DNA from: Gemmatimonadota bacterium
GTDB taxonomy: Bacteria; Gemmatimonadota; Gemmatimonadetes; Gemmatimonadales; Gemmatimonadaceae
Assembly: GCA_026387915.1 (NCBI GenBank)
Contig: JAPLKS010000004.1
Location: 83,474 to 147,473 of the forward strand
DNA: 64,000 bases
Direction: 5' to 3'
The number at the start of each line of letters is the position of its first letter. The first letter of the stretch is position 1. Shown one piece after another: positions 9,477-17,663 of this stretch. The position numbers and the translations under genes were made by a program. The notes below the pieces were generated by a model that had not been told where the DNA came from, did not search any database, and saw only the letters and a list, made by a program, of their open reading frames with translations.

Positions 9477-10477
9477 GTCTCGCGACTCCTTCAAAGCTGA
9501 TTGTCACGGCGTCGCCGCACGTAAAGTCGGCGGACAGCACGCCGAAGATCATGTGGCACGTGGTGTTCAGTCTCGCGCCGGTGATTGTGTCGAGCGCGTG
9601 GTTCTTTGGGCTGAGCGCGCTGTTGGTGATTGTCACCTCGACAATCGCCGCGCTGCTCACCGAGCGCGCGATGGGCAAGGGCGGCACGCTCGCCGACGGC
9701 TCCGCGATGATTACCGGATTGCTCCTGGGGCTCACCCTTCCCGCGGGAATGCCGCTCTGGATGGTGGCGATTGGCGGTGCGTTCGCGATTGCCTTTGGCA
9801 AGACCGTGTGGGGCGGCCTCGGTCAGAATGTGTTCAACCCGGCGTTGGTGGGGCGCGCATTTTTGCAGGCCGCGTTCCCGGTGGCGATCACGACGTGGCC
9901 CACCGTTGGTGGTTCCTTCATGGAGCTTAAGGGCGATCTCTTTGCGCTTCCGTTTCTGCATCCCGTGACGAATGCGGTCACCTCGGCCACGCCGCTCGGA
10001 TTGCTGAAGTTCGAGGGAACGGGAACCGCGTTGATGCCGCTCATTATGGGCAACACCGGCGGCTCGGTTGGAGAGACCGCCGCGCTCGTGATTCTTGCGG
10101 GCGGATTGTACCTCGCGTTGCGCCAGTATCTCAACTGGCGCATTCCCGCGAGCATTCTGCTCACGGTGGCGGCGCTGAGTACCGTGTTGCACCTCGTGGA
10201 CGCAAAAAAGCCGGACGCATTCTTTATGCTCTTCTCCGGCGGCTTGATGCTTGGCGCCGTGTATATGGCCACCGACATGGTCACCTCGCCGGTCACGAAT
10301 AAAGGCAAGTGGGTGTTCGGCTTCGGCATTGGCGTGCTGGTGGTGCTGATTCGCGTGTGGGGTGGACTCCCCGAAGGGGTGATGTACGCCATTCTCTTTA
10401 TGAACGCGCTGACGCCGTTCATCAATCGTGCGACGCAGCCGGCGGTCTTTGGTTCGGCAACGAGGATCGCCCAATGA
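9473..10477 (+). CDS. rnfD: Rnf complex subunit D, membrane flavoprotein
   Basis: A 334-residue membrane protein with many hydrophobic helices (for example residues 29-62, 76-108, 214-236, 248-262 and 290-320). It belongs to the NqrB/RnfD family, which carries covalent FMN on a Thr. The context TSATPL (T170-L175) matches the family's flavinylation region, with T173 the likely acceptor. FNPALVGRAF and the C-terminal NALTPFINR are also family-like. It takes part in electron transfer across the membrane. ATG 9473 overlaps rnfC's TGA and its own TGA overlaps rnfG. The flavin transferase apbE lies at the end of the same operon. Confidence 0.94.
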   Translation: MSLATPSKLIVTASPHVKSADSTPKIMWHVVFSLAPVIVSSAWFFGLSALLVIVTSTIAALLTERAMGKGGTLADGSAMITGLLLGLTLPAGMPLWMVAIGGAFAIAFGKTVWGGLGQNVFNPALVGRAFLQAAFPVAITTWPTVGGSFMELKGDLFALPFLHPVTNAVTSATPLGLLKFEGTGTALMPLIMGNTGGSVGETAALVILAGGLYLALRQYLNWRIPASILLTVAALSTVLHLVDAKKPDAFFMLFSGGLMLGAVYMATDMVTSPVTNKGKWVFGFGIGVLVVLIRVWGGLPEGVMYAILFMNALTPFINRATQPAVFGSATRIAQ

Positions 10478-11151
10478 CCGACCACGTGCACGTTCACGGC
10501 GGTGGCGGCGCGCCACCAGTGCAGGGCAAGATGACGCCAGCGTGGAAACTGCTCGCAACGTTATTCGTTGCAGGCGCTGCCGCAGGCTTGCTGGTGGTCG
10601 CGGTGTATCGCGCCACGCTTCCCGCCATTCAAAAGGCGGCCGCGGCCAAAGTAAACGGGGCCGTGCGCGAAGTGCTCAAGGCCCCCGCCAAGTGGGACAC
10701 GCTGTACGTCGTGAAAAACGCACTGACTGCCAAGCTCCCCGAGGGCGCCGATCCGCAGGAATATCAAAAGGCATACGTCGGTCAGGATTCGTCGGGCAAG
10801 CGCATGGGGATTGCTGTGGTTGGTGAGGGCCCGGGCTTCCAAGAGATTATGCAACTGATGATCGGCTTCGACCCGGCCACCGGCACCCTTATCGGCATCA
10901 AGGTGCTCGACCAAAAAGAAACCCCCGGCCTCGGCGACAAAATCGAAAACGACCCGTCGTTTATGGCGCAGTTCGTGACGCGCATTGCGCCGGTCGTGGG
11001 GGTGAAGGGGCGCGCGGGATCGCCGCCGAACCAAGTGCAGACCATCACCGGCGCGACGATTTCGTCACGCGCGGTTATCAAGCTGGTGAATGCCACCGTG
11101 GCGCGCTGGCAGGACCTGATGCAGCGCTACGACAAGGGAGGAACCCCGTGA
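10474..11151 (+). CDS. rnfG: Rnf complex subunit G, FMN-binding protein
   Basis: A 225-residue protein. A His/Gly-rich N-terminus is followed by one membrane helix (residues 24-46) and an extracytoplasmic FMN-binding domain. The motif TITGATISSRA near residue 190 is the flavinylation signature of NqrC/RnfG, with T195 the probable acceptor. GPGFQEIMQLMIGFD and DQKETPGLGDKI match the FMN_bind family. ApbE is known to attach FMN at such sites, and an apbE homologue closes this operon. Starts at ATG 10474, overlapping rnfD by ATGA; its TGA overlaps the GTG of rnfE. The HVHVHGG start could bind metal, but this is only a remark. Confidence 0.93.
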   Translation: MTDHVHVHGGGGAPPVQGKMTPAWKLLATLFVAGAAAGLLVVAVYRATLPAIQKAAAAKVNGAVREVLKAPAKWDTLYVVKNALTAKLPEGADPQEYQKAYVGQDSSGKRMGIAVVGEGPGFQEIMQLMIGFDPATGTLIGIKVLDQKETPGLGDKIENDPSFMAQFVTRIAPVVGVKGRAGSPPNQVQTITGATISSRAVIKLVNATVARWQDLMQRYDKGGTP

Positions 11152-11840
11152 CCGCCGTCGCCACCCCCGCCGCGCCGAAAAACGACGCGCCGGCCTTCGA
11201 CCCCGGAGCGCCGCCGCCGGCGACGCTCTTTCAGGATGTCTGGCGTGGCATCGGAAAGGAAAATCCGGTGCTCGTCCAGTTCCTCGGCATGTGCCCCACG
11301 ATGGCGGTCACGAACATCCTCGCGAACGGCTTTGCGATGGGTGTGGCCACGACGTTCGTGCTTGTGGGCTCGGGGCTCTTCGTGTCGCTGTTCCGAAAGT
11401 ACATCGCGCATGAGGTGCGTATTACCTCATACATTCTGATCATCGCCACCTTCGTGACACTCGCCGACATGTTGCTGGCGGCGAGTTTCCCCGATATCAG
11501 CAAGGCGCTCGGTCCGTTCATTCCGCTCATTGTGGCCAACTGTCTCTTGCTTGGACGCGCCGAAGCCTTTGCCGCTAAGGTCAAGCCGCTGCGCGCGGTG
11601 GCCGACGGACTCGGTATGGGATTGGGCTTTACCGTGTCGCTCTCCGCGCTCGCCTCGTTCCGCGAGATTCTTGGGCGCGGGACGATCCTCGGCATGCCGC
11701 TCTTTGGGCCGCGGTTTGAGCCGTGGGTCTTCCTGATGATGCCTCCGGGTGGATTCCTCACCCTGGGCATCGCCTGCCTCACCGTCGCGTACGTGATCGA
11801 GTGGCGCAAGAAGCACACCCTCGCCGCGCGGAGCGCCTGA
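11148..11840 (+). CDS. rnfE: Rnf complex subunit E, membrane protein
   Basis: A 230-residue polytopic protein of the NqrD/RnfE family. It has a 35-residue Pro/Ala-rich cytoplasmic start and then about six membrane helices. C49 in QFLGMCPTMAVTN and C132 in PLIVANCLLLG are at the positions that, in RnfE/NqrD, hold half of the [2Fe-2S] cluster in the membrane core. The partner half comes from RnfA. GTG 11148 is supported by GGGAGG six bases upstream and by the GTGA overlap with rnfG. It ends in TGATG with rnfA. Confidence 0.94.
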   Translation: MTAVATPAAPKNDAPAFDPGAPPPATLFQDVWRGIGKENPVLVQFLGMCPTMAVTNILANGFAMGVATTFVLVGSGLFVSLFRKYIAHEVRITSYILIIATFVTLADMLLAASFPDISKALGPFIPLIVANCLLLGRAEAFAAKVKPLRAVADGLGMGLGFTVSLSALASFREILGRGTILGMPLFGPRFEPWVFLMMPPGGFLTLGIACLTVAYVIEWRKKHTLAARSA

Positions 11841-12418
11841 TGGGACACCTCAGCTGGATTTTTGTCTCGACGTTGCTCGTGAACAATTTCACGCTCGTGA
11901 TGTTCCTCGGGCTCTGTTCGTTCTTTGGCGTGACCGGTAAAGTGGAAACCGCCTGGCGACTCGGACTGGCCAACACCTTCGTGCTGTTGCTCACCGCACT
12001 CAGTGCGTGGTTCCTCAATAGCTACGTGTTGCAGCGTACGCCGTTCCTGCGCACCATCGCGTTCATCGTGGTGATTGCGAGCGCGGTGCAGATCGTCGAA
12101 ATGGCGGTGAAGAAGTATCTGCCCATTCTGTTTCGGCAGCTGGGCATCTACCTGCCCCTGATCACCACCAACTGCGCGATTCTTGGGCTCGCGCTTTTCC
12201 AGACGAGCCGCAACTACACGCTCGTTGAGGCGCTCGTATTCGCCCTCGGCGCCGGCTTTGGATTGACGCTAGCGCTCTCGCTCATGGCTTCGATCCGCGA
12301 GCGCACCGAACTCACCGACCCGCCGGTGGTCGCGCGCCGCATGGGCCTCGTGCTCGTGATTGCGTCGTGCCTCTCGATGGCCTTCATGGGTTTTGCCGGA
12401 ATGGGGAGTGCCGACTAA
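11840..12418 (+). CDS. rnfA: Rnf complex subunit A, membrane protein
   Basis: A 192-residue protein of usual RnfA/NqrE length with about six membrane helices. C26 (MFLGLCSFFG) and C112 (PLITTNCAILG) correspond to the conserved Cys that complete the [2Fe-2S] site between RnfA and RnfE. Start ATG 11840 shares one base with rnfE's stop (TGATG). Its TAA shares one base with the next ATG (TAATG). With B, C, D, G and E all present, the Rnf set is complete. RnfB is the only subunit out of the usual order. Confidence 0.95.
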   Translation: MGHLSWIFVSTLLVNNFTLVMFLGLCSFFGVTGKVETAWRLGLANTFVLLLTALSAWFLNSYVLQRTPFLRTIAFIVVIASAVQIVEMAVKKYLPILFRQLGIYLPLITTNCAILGLALFQTSRNYTLVEALVFALGAGFGLTLALSLMASIRERTELTDPPVVARRMGLVLVIASCLSMAFMGFAGMGSAD

Positions 12419-12564
12419 TGCAGATCTTTTTGGCGGTGTTCATCACCGCGTTGCTGTTTGTTCTCTACGGGTTGCTGCCGCATCGCGGCTGCACGGGCCA
12501 TTGCGCCGGATGCACCGGTAGCTGCGGTCGTAACGAAGAAGATGGAGACCACCATGCGCATTGA
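12418..12564 (+). CDS. 48-residue Cys-rich membrane peptide, NqrM-like candidate
   Basis: A very small protein. One membrane helix (about residues 3-20) is followed by a short tail with C25-x3-C29-x2-C32-x3-C36 and an acidic, His-containing end (DGDHHAH). It starts one base into rnfA's stop codon and overlaps apbE, so it is firmly inside the operon. NqrM (DUF539) is a small one-helix Cys-containing protein needed to mature the related Na+-NQR complex. This peptide has the same layout and gene neighbourhood, though I cannot align it confidently. A role in building the RnfA/E iron-sulfur site is an inference. Confidence 0.75.
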   Translation: MQIFLAVFITALLFVLYGLLPHRGCTGHCAGCTGSCGRNEEDGDHHAH

Positions 12565-13549
12565 TCCTTTTGTCGGCCGCACCAACAGCCGCCGTGAGTT
12601 TCTCACCCTCGGTGTTGGATTGTTCGCTGCGCTGACGTTGCCGGCCGCCGTGTTGCGCCGGACCACACTTGCTCGGCGCTCCTTCCCCCTAATGGGCACG
12701 ATCGCCGAGCTGCAGGTGGCGCATCACGACGAGCGCTACGCGGAGGCGGCGATTGATGCGGCCATTGCGGAGTTGCAGCGCGTGGAGCGGATGATGTCGC
12801 GTTTTATTGCGACCTCCGATGTTGGTCGCGCCAACCTCGGCGCCGCCCGCGAGGCGGTGACGGTGTCGGCAGAGACCGCGGAAGTGGTGCGTACCGCGCT
12901 CGCATGGTCGGAGGCGAGCAACGGTCGATTTGACCCCGCGGTCGGCGCCGTGAGCGAGTTGTGGGATGTCGTCAATCGCAATGCGCCACCGGCTGCCGAT
13001 GCGGTGCGTCCGCTCGCGCAGCGTGGGTTCTGGCGCCAGGTCGATGTTTCGACGCTGCGCGGTGTTCCGGCCATCCGGTTTGCGTCCAGCGACCTACATC
13101 TCGACCTCGGCGCTGTTGCGAAGGGCTACGGCATCGACCGCGCCACGCAGGTATTGCGCGACCTCAAGATTGAACACGCAATCATCACGGTCGGTGGCGA
13201 TCTCTACGCGCTCGGTGGCTCGCCGGAAGGTGGCCCGTGGACGGTTGGCATTCGTGATCCGCACGATGTGCGCGCGGTGGTGCAGACGCTCGAGGTTCGC
13301 GATCGCGCCGTGGCCACGTCGGGTGACTACGAACGGTTCTTCCGCTGGCACGGTGTGCGCTACCATCATTTGATGGACCCAGAAACCGCCGCGCCGCGTC
13401 GCACCATCTATCACAGCACGACGGTCTTAGCGAGCCGAGCGATGGATGCCGACGCGGCTTCGACCAGTGTGTTCGGGTTGTCCCGTGGCGCGGCGCTGAG
13501 CATTGCACGCCGTCACGCACTCGACGTGGATGTGATTCCGCTGACCTGA
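12554..13549 (+). CDS. apbE: FAD:protein FMN transferase (ApbE family)
   Basis: A 331-residue protein with a twin-arginine-type leader (NSRREFLTLGVG) ahead of a hydrophobic stretch, so probably Tat-exported or anchored. ApbE signatures are LDLGAVAKGYGID, VGGDLYALGG, ATSGDYERFF, HHLMDPETAAP and DADAASTSVF. The last holds Mg-binding acids. ApbE moves FMN from FAD to Thr in NqrB/C and RnfD/G, both of which are encoded upstream with flavinylation motifs. ATG 12554 is favoured over 12542 because GGAG lies six bases before it. It overlaps the 48-residue gene by 11 bases and is the last clear gene of the kor-rnf operon. Confidence 0.93.
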   Translation: MRIDPFVGRTNSRREFLTLGVGLFAALTLPAAVLRRTTLARRSFPLMGTIAELQVAHHDERYAEAAIDAAIAELQRVERMMSRFIATSDVGRANLGAAREAVTVSAETAEVVRTALAWSEASNGRFDPAVGAVSELWDVVNRNAPPAADAVRPLAQRGFWRQVDVSTLRGVPAIRFASSDLHLDLGAVAKGYGIDRATQVLRDLKIEHAIITVGGDLYALGGSPEGGPWTVGIRDPHDVRAVVQTLEVRDRAVATSGDYERFFRWHGVRYHHLMDPETAAPRRTIYHSTTVLASRAMDADAASTSVFGLSRGAALSIARRHALDVDVIPLT

Positions 13550-13563
13550 TGTGATTCTGACCG

Positions 13564-13594
13564 CTGGCACGCCGCGCGGTGCGCGCCGTGCCAG
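13564..13594 (+). terminator. Strong hairpin after apbE, without U-tract
   Basis: CTGGCACG (13564-13571) pairs perfectly with CGTGCCAG (13587-13594). After one mismatch, five more G-C pairs continue inward, closing a GGT loop. It lies between the apbE stop and the ribosome site of the next gene. No T-run follows, so it may be a weak or Rho-assisted terminator, or an RNA processing/stability element at the 3' end of the rnf message. Confidence 0.5.
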
Positions 13595-13607
13595 CACGGA
13601 GGGAGAG

Positions 13608-13964
13608 ATGAGTTCCCACCAACTGCACTGCGATGCCTGCGCGCGGCCCGTGCGCATAATGGTCACGGCCCCGCACGCCCTTGATGGTCCGCCGAACATG
13701 CACGACGCCGAGGTTATTTGCCTCGACGTGGGGGAGCAATGCACCGGCGGCCGATGCCCACTCGGCAAGGTTGAGCCGGATGCCATGGTCTCGCGGCTCA
13801 TTCGCAACGGACTGCCGCTCGACGGCATGAAATCCGTTATTACCCTGTGCCCAGCGTGCGACAGCCAGGCCGAGATGGTGTTGTATGGCGACGGGCACGC
13901 CGCGTGCACGGTGTGCGGGACGCCGGCGCGGTGGGTGCTGCGGCATGCCGAGCCGCTGACGTAG
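13608..13964 (+). CDS. Small Cys-rich (zinc-ribbon-like) protein, unknown function
   Basis: 118 residues, not recognised. Cys come in pairs: CDAC near residue 8, a CTGGRCPLG group near residue 46, then CPAC and CTVC in the last 40 residues. The final two CxxC pairs, about 20 residues apart, look like a zinc ribbon or rubredoxin-like knuckle. No membrane helix or signal is visible, so it should be cytoplasmic. ATG 13608 is chosen because GGAGGGAG lies just upstream; the frame is also open back to 13551. It follows the rnf operon in the same direction, but a strong hairpin separates them, so a functional link is uncertain. Confidence 0.7.
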   Translation: MSSHQLHCDACARPVRIMVTAPHALDGPPNMHDAEVICLDVGEQCTGGRCPLGKVEPDAMVSRLIRNGLPLDGMKSVITLCPACDSQAEMVLYGDGHAACTVCGTPARWVLRHAEPLT

Positions 13965-14040
13965 CAGCGCGATCCAACGTCGTACCCCGGCGAACACGGC
14001 GGACAGTCTCTGCGTCGATGTCTACGCAGGCGGCGCGTGC

Positions 14041-14598
14041 TTAAAAAATGTTCGGGTTGTACGCCAGGACCACGTTCGCCCGTCGCCGCACGGACCCGTT
14101 GCGATAATCAAATGGCACGGAGATGCTGTTGGCGCCAAACGTGCCATCGAGCATTTGGAGTCCCTGGCCCCCACGCTTCGGATCCGGTACAAAGCGCAGG
14201 GCGTTGCCCGCCGTCGTCCACGTGCCGTACACCGTCATCTTCTGCACGGGCGCTCGCCCCAGCTTGTCGCCCTTGGCAGCCAGCGTTTGGCGATATCGAA
14301 GCGCCGCGCGAAACTCGCGTCCCGGGCGAAGACTCAAAATGAGTTCATCGAACTCGATGACGTACTGCACGCCCTCGTCGTCGCTGGCGAGGTCGGTCAC
14401 CGGGAGCGGCTTTCCGTTGATGCGCGTGGACTGATAGCTCCCCATCGTCGGCTCGGCGGGCGCGGCGGTTTTCGTCACTGATTGTTGCGGCTCAGCCGAG
14501 GGGGCGGCCTTGGTCACGGCTTTCGCGACGGCGTTTTGTGCGTCTGCGGTGCCCCATGCGAGGAGCAAGGCGGCGGCGAGGGTGACGGAGCGCATCAT
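14041..14598 (-). CDS. Exported protein of unknown function
   Basis: 185 residues with a clear signal peptide (MMRSVTLAAALLLAWGTADAQ), so it is exported. An Ala/Lys/Thr-rich linker follows. A probable beta-rich domain of about 120 residues comes next, containing FDELILSLRPGREFRAALRY and VYGTWTTAGNALRFVPD. No family is recognised. The wording of the fold (basic strand pairs, no Cys, no catalytic pattern) suggests a small lipocalin-like or lipid-handling barrel, but this is a guess. It begins nine bases after the histidine kinase stop on the same strand and is probably cotranscribed with it. Confidence 0.75.
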   Translation of the reverse strand: MMRSVTLAAALLLAWGTADAQNAVAKAVTKAAPSAEPQQSVTKTAAPAEPTMGSYQSTRINGKPLPVTDLASDDEGVQYVIEFDELILSLRPGREFRAALRYRQTLAAKGDKLGRAPVQKMTVYGTWTTAGNALRFVPDPKRGGQGLQMLDGTFGANSISVPFDYRNGSVRRRANVVLAYNPNIF

Positions 14599-14606
14599 CC
14601 TGCAAC

Positions 14607-17567
14607 TTACCCGATGGCGCGCGCGCTCTCCAGCGCGGCGCGCAGGGCGGCAGGCACAATCGGTTTGGACACGAAGTCGTTCATCCCCGATTCGAGGCAA
14701 GCCTCGCGATCGCCGTCCATGGCATTTGCGGTCATGGCGATAATGCGGGTGTTCGCCGCATCGGAATGCAGGCGGCGGATGCGACGTGTGGCCTCGAGGC
14801 CATCGACGACCGGCATCTGGACATCCATGAAAATCACGTCATACGAGAACCGCGTGGCCATGTCCACGGCCTCGGCACCGTCCGCGACGACGTCCACGCG
14901 GCAGTGCAGCCGCTCGAGCATTTTCACGGCGACCACCTGATTCACCGGGTTGTCTTCGGCGAGCAGCACGCGGGTAAATGGTGTGCCGGGGTCGATGGGC
15001 GTCCAGTGCGAGTGTTGGCGCGGGCGACCGTGCGCGCCAGCTTCGTCGATGCTGTGCCGCGTGACGAGCGGCTCTTCAGCGTGCCAGCCCGGTGCGCGGG
15101 CCATGAGTGTTGCCACGGCCTCCACGAGGACGCCTGGGTGGAGTGGCTTCGTGATGTAGGCGTTGAAGCCGATGCCGTGAAAGCGAACGGCATCCCCACG
15201 CGTGGCGGCCGCGGTGGCGAGCACCAGTTTGATGTCCTTGAGCGTTTCGTCAGCGCGCACGATGCGGCCGAGGGCTTCGCCATCCATGCCGGGCATTCGG
15301 AAATCCACGACCGCGGCGCGGAATGGATCGCTGGTCGCCGCCGCCTGTCGAAGCTTGGCCAGCGCGTCGGGTCCGTTGAATGCATGGCTCACGCGCGCAC
15401 CACGCGCTGCGAGCAGCGCGCGCATTAACTCGACACTCACCGGCACATTGTCCACCACGAGGACGCGCACGCCGTCGAGCGACGCTTTCGGGCTCGGAAG
15501 CGGAGGGGTGGAGTGATCCTCCGCAAGCGAGAGTTCGAACCAGAAGGTTGAGCCCGCGCCTTCGACACTCTTCACGCCGATGGTGCCGCCCATCAGCTCC
15601 ACGAGTCGCCGGCAGATGGAGAGCCCCAGCCCCGTGCCACCAAATCGACGTGCCGTGCTGGCGTCCGCTTGCGTAAAGGCACTGAACAGGCGGGGGATGA
15701 CGGCAGCGGGAATGCCGATGCCGGTGTCGGAAATTTCAAAGCGCACCACGTTCGCACCGCTGTTCTTGGCGAGCGTCACATCAATAATGACGTGGCCCGT
15801 CTCCGTAAACTTGAGCGCGTTGCCGGCAAGATTGAACAGCACTTGCCGGAGGCGCCCCGCATCACCTAACACGCGGGACGGCACGTCTGGGTGCACCTGC
15901 ACCAAGAATTCCACGCCCTTGTTCGACGCCCCAGGCGCGAGCAGCTCGGCGACGTCCACCACGGCCAGCTCGAGCGCAAAGGGAATCGGTTCGATCAACA
16001 ACTTGCCGGCTTCGATTTTCGAGAAGTCGAGAATGTCGTTGATCACACTCATCAGGGCCTGCGCCGAGCGGCCGATGGCGTCGGTATACCCGCGCTGTTC
16101 CGGCGACAACGACGTTTCGGACAGCAGGTTGGTCATTCCAAGGACGCCGTTCATCGGCGTGCGGATTTCATGCGACATCGTCGCAAGAAAATCACTCTTC
16201 GCGCGCGCCGCTTCTTCGGCGAGCTCCTTCGCCGCAACGAGTGCGGCCTCGGTCTGCTTGCGCGCCGCAATATCCGTTGCGATCCCCATTAAACCAATCG
16301 GTGTGCCGGCCACATCCCGCACCACGGTCACCGCCACCGCCACCAGCAGGCGTGTTCCATCCTTGCGGATGTACGTCCACTCGTGCTCGTTGGGAAGATT
16401 GCGCAAGGCCTTCGCCACCACGACGTCGAAGCCGGGGGTGATGGGCTCGCCGAGTTCCTGCGAGAACTCGGTGGCGCGCGCGGCCATCTCGTCGGGGTCG
16501 TGAAAAACGCCAGGGGTGTGTCGGCCGATCATTTCCTCGGCGGAATACCCGAGTAGACGCTCGGCCGCTTCGTTGAAGGTGTGAATAATGCCGTTGAGCC
16601 CCGTGGCGATTATCGCCAGTGGTGACGACGACAGCAACGAACGATTTTGAATGGACTTGGCTCGCGCGTCATCTTCCGCGTTCTTGCGCGAGGTGATGTC
16701 CACAAAGGTGCACAGCGCCTGAAAGAGCTGGCCGTTTTCATTGAACTGCGGAATGGCATCGACCTGCAGCCACACCCGATCACGGGTGACGGGGCGAAAG
16801 ACCCCCATGACGACGCCGCGTACTTCCTTTGCGGTGGAGAGTGACTGCACCACGGGATGGGTGTTCCCCGGAAAATCAGATCCGTCCTCGTGAATGACCT
16901 GCCAGGTGGGATCAAATGAGGTCCGGCCCTCGAGCTGATCGGCCGTCACGCCCAGGAGGTCGCGCGCCGCTTGATTGCTCCAGACGATTTTCGAATCGGT
17001 ATCTTGGAGAATGATCCCCGTCTGCATCGACATCGCCATCCCCCGGAAGCGCTCTTCGCTGGCGCGAATACGCATCGAGGCTTTGCGCAGTTCGAGGTGT
17101 GCGACCACCTGACGCCCCAGCGTCTCCAGCGCCTGAAGCTGCTCGGCCGTCAGGGTGCGCGCTTCGTGGTCAATGACGCACAACGTTCCCAGCGCTTGGC
17201 CCCGTGGCGTGACGAGCGGCGTGCCAGCGTAGAATCGGACGTGCGGGTCGCCCTGCACCAATGGGTTGTCAGCAAACCGGACATCCGCGTGCGCATCCGG
17301 CACCACGAACGGACCGTCGCCGAGGATGGCGTGCGCACAAAAGGCGAATTCGCGCGGAGTTTCGGTGGCGTCGAGCCCGTGCCGCGAGAGGAACCACTGC
17401 CGCGTCTCGTCAATCAGCGACACGAGCGCTATCGGCACGCCACAGATGTGGCTGGCGAGTGCCGTCAGGTCGTCAAAGGCCGAGTCCCCAGAGGTGTCGA
17501 GCACGGCGTATTCGCGGAGTGCCAGTAGCCGTTCGGCTTCGTCTGGGGGGAGCGGGGCGGGTTGCAT
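14607..17567 (-). CDS. Hybrid sensor histidine kinase, GAF-PAS-PAS-HisKA-HATPase-REC-REC
   Basis: A 986-residue soluble hybrid kinase. The order is a GAF domain (about 1-165, with the FCAHAILGDGPFVVPDA pattern common in such GAFs), two PAS domains (about 175-300 and 310-435), HisKA with MSHEIRTPMNG (His near 468), and an HATPase (ISDTGIGIP, GGTGLGLSI). Two receiver domains follow, with phospho-acceptors in VVDFRMPGMDG (near 753) and FMDVQMPVVDG (near 914). The first receiver has VVDN where an acidic pair is usual. No membrane helix, so the signal is probably cytoplasmic. No response regulator lies beside it. ATG 17567 is chosen from the GAF start and the promoter placed just before it. Confidence 0.93.
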   Translation of the reverse strand: MQPAPLPPDEAERLLALREYAVLDTSGDSAFDDLTALASHICGVPIALVSLIDETRQWFLSRHGLDATETPREFAFCAHAILGDGPFVVPDAHADVRFADNPLVQGDPHVRFYAGTPLVTPRGQALGTLCVIDHEARTLTAEQLQALETLGRQVVAHLELRKASMRIRASEERFRGMAMSMQTGIILQDTDSKIVWSNQAARDLLGVTADQLEGRTSFDPTWQVIHEDGSDFPGNTHPVVQSLSTAKEVRGVVMGVFRPVTRDRVWLQVDAIPQFNENGQLFQALCTFVDITSRKNAEDDARAKSIQNRSLLSSSPLAIIATGLNGIIHTFNEAAERLLGYSAEEMIGRHTPGVFHDPDEMAARATEFSQELGEPITPGFDVVVAKALRNLPNEHEWTYIRKDGTRLLVAVAVTVVRDVAGTPIGLMGIATDIAARKQTEAALVAAKELAEEAARAKSDFLATMSHEIRTPMNGVLGMTNLLSETSLSPEQRGYTDAIGRSAQALMSVINDILDFSKIEAGKLLIEPIPFALELAVVDVAELLAPGASNKGVEFLVQVHPDVPSRVLGDAGRLRQVLFNLAGNALKFTETGHVIIDVTLAKNSGANVVRFEISDTGIGIPAAVIPRLFSAFTQADASTARRFGGTGLGLSICRRLVELMGGTIGVKSVEGAGSTFWFELSLAEDHSTPPLPSPKASLDGVRVLVVDNVPVSVELMRALLAARGARVSHAFNGPDALAKLRQAAATSDPFRAAVVDFRMPGMDGEALGRIVRADETLKDIKLVLATAAATRGDAVRFHGIGFNAYITKPLHPGVLVEAVATLMARAPGWHAEEPLVTRHSIDEAGAHGRPRQHSHWTPIDPGTPFTRVLLAEDNPVNQVVAVKMLERLHCRVDVVADGAEAVDMATRFSYDVIFMDVQMPVVDGLEATRRIRRLHSDAANTRIIAMTANAMDGDREACLESGMNDFVSKPIVPAALRAALESARAIG

Positions 17568-17573
17568 GCGCGA

Positions 17574-17602
17574 ATTGTCCCCAATAGCCCGCGTGGGCGC
17601 AA
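17574..17602 (-). promoter_or_regulatory. Candidate promoter of the hybrid kinase gene, leaderless layout
   Basis: On the minus strand TTGCGC (17597-17602) and GACAAT (17574-17579) are 17 bases apart, each matching four of six sigma-70 consensus bases. The -10 element ends six bases before the kinase ATG, so transcription would begin at or beside the start codon. Confidence 0.45.
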
Positions 17603-17663
17603 CCTCCGGAGCGACGCCGATATGGTACGCGCGAGGAAAAGGCGCTACCTTCGCGTGCATCCT

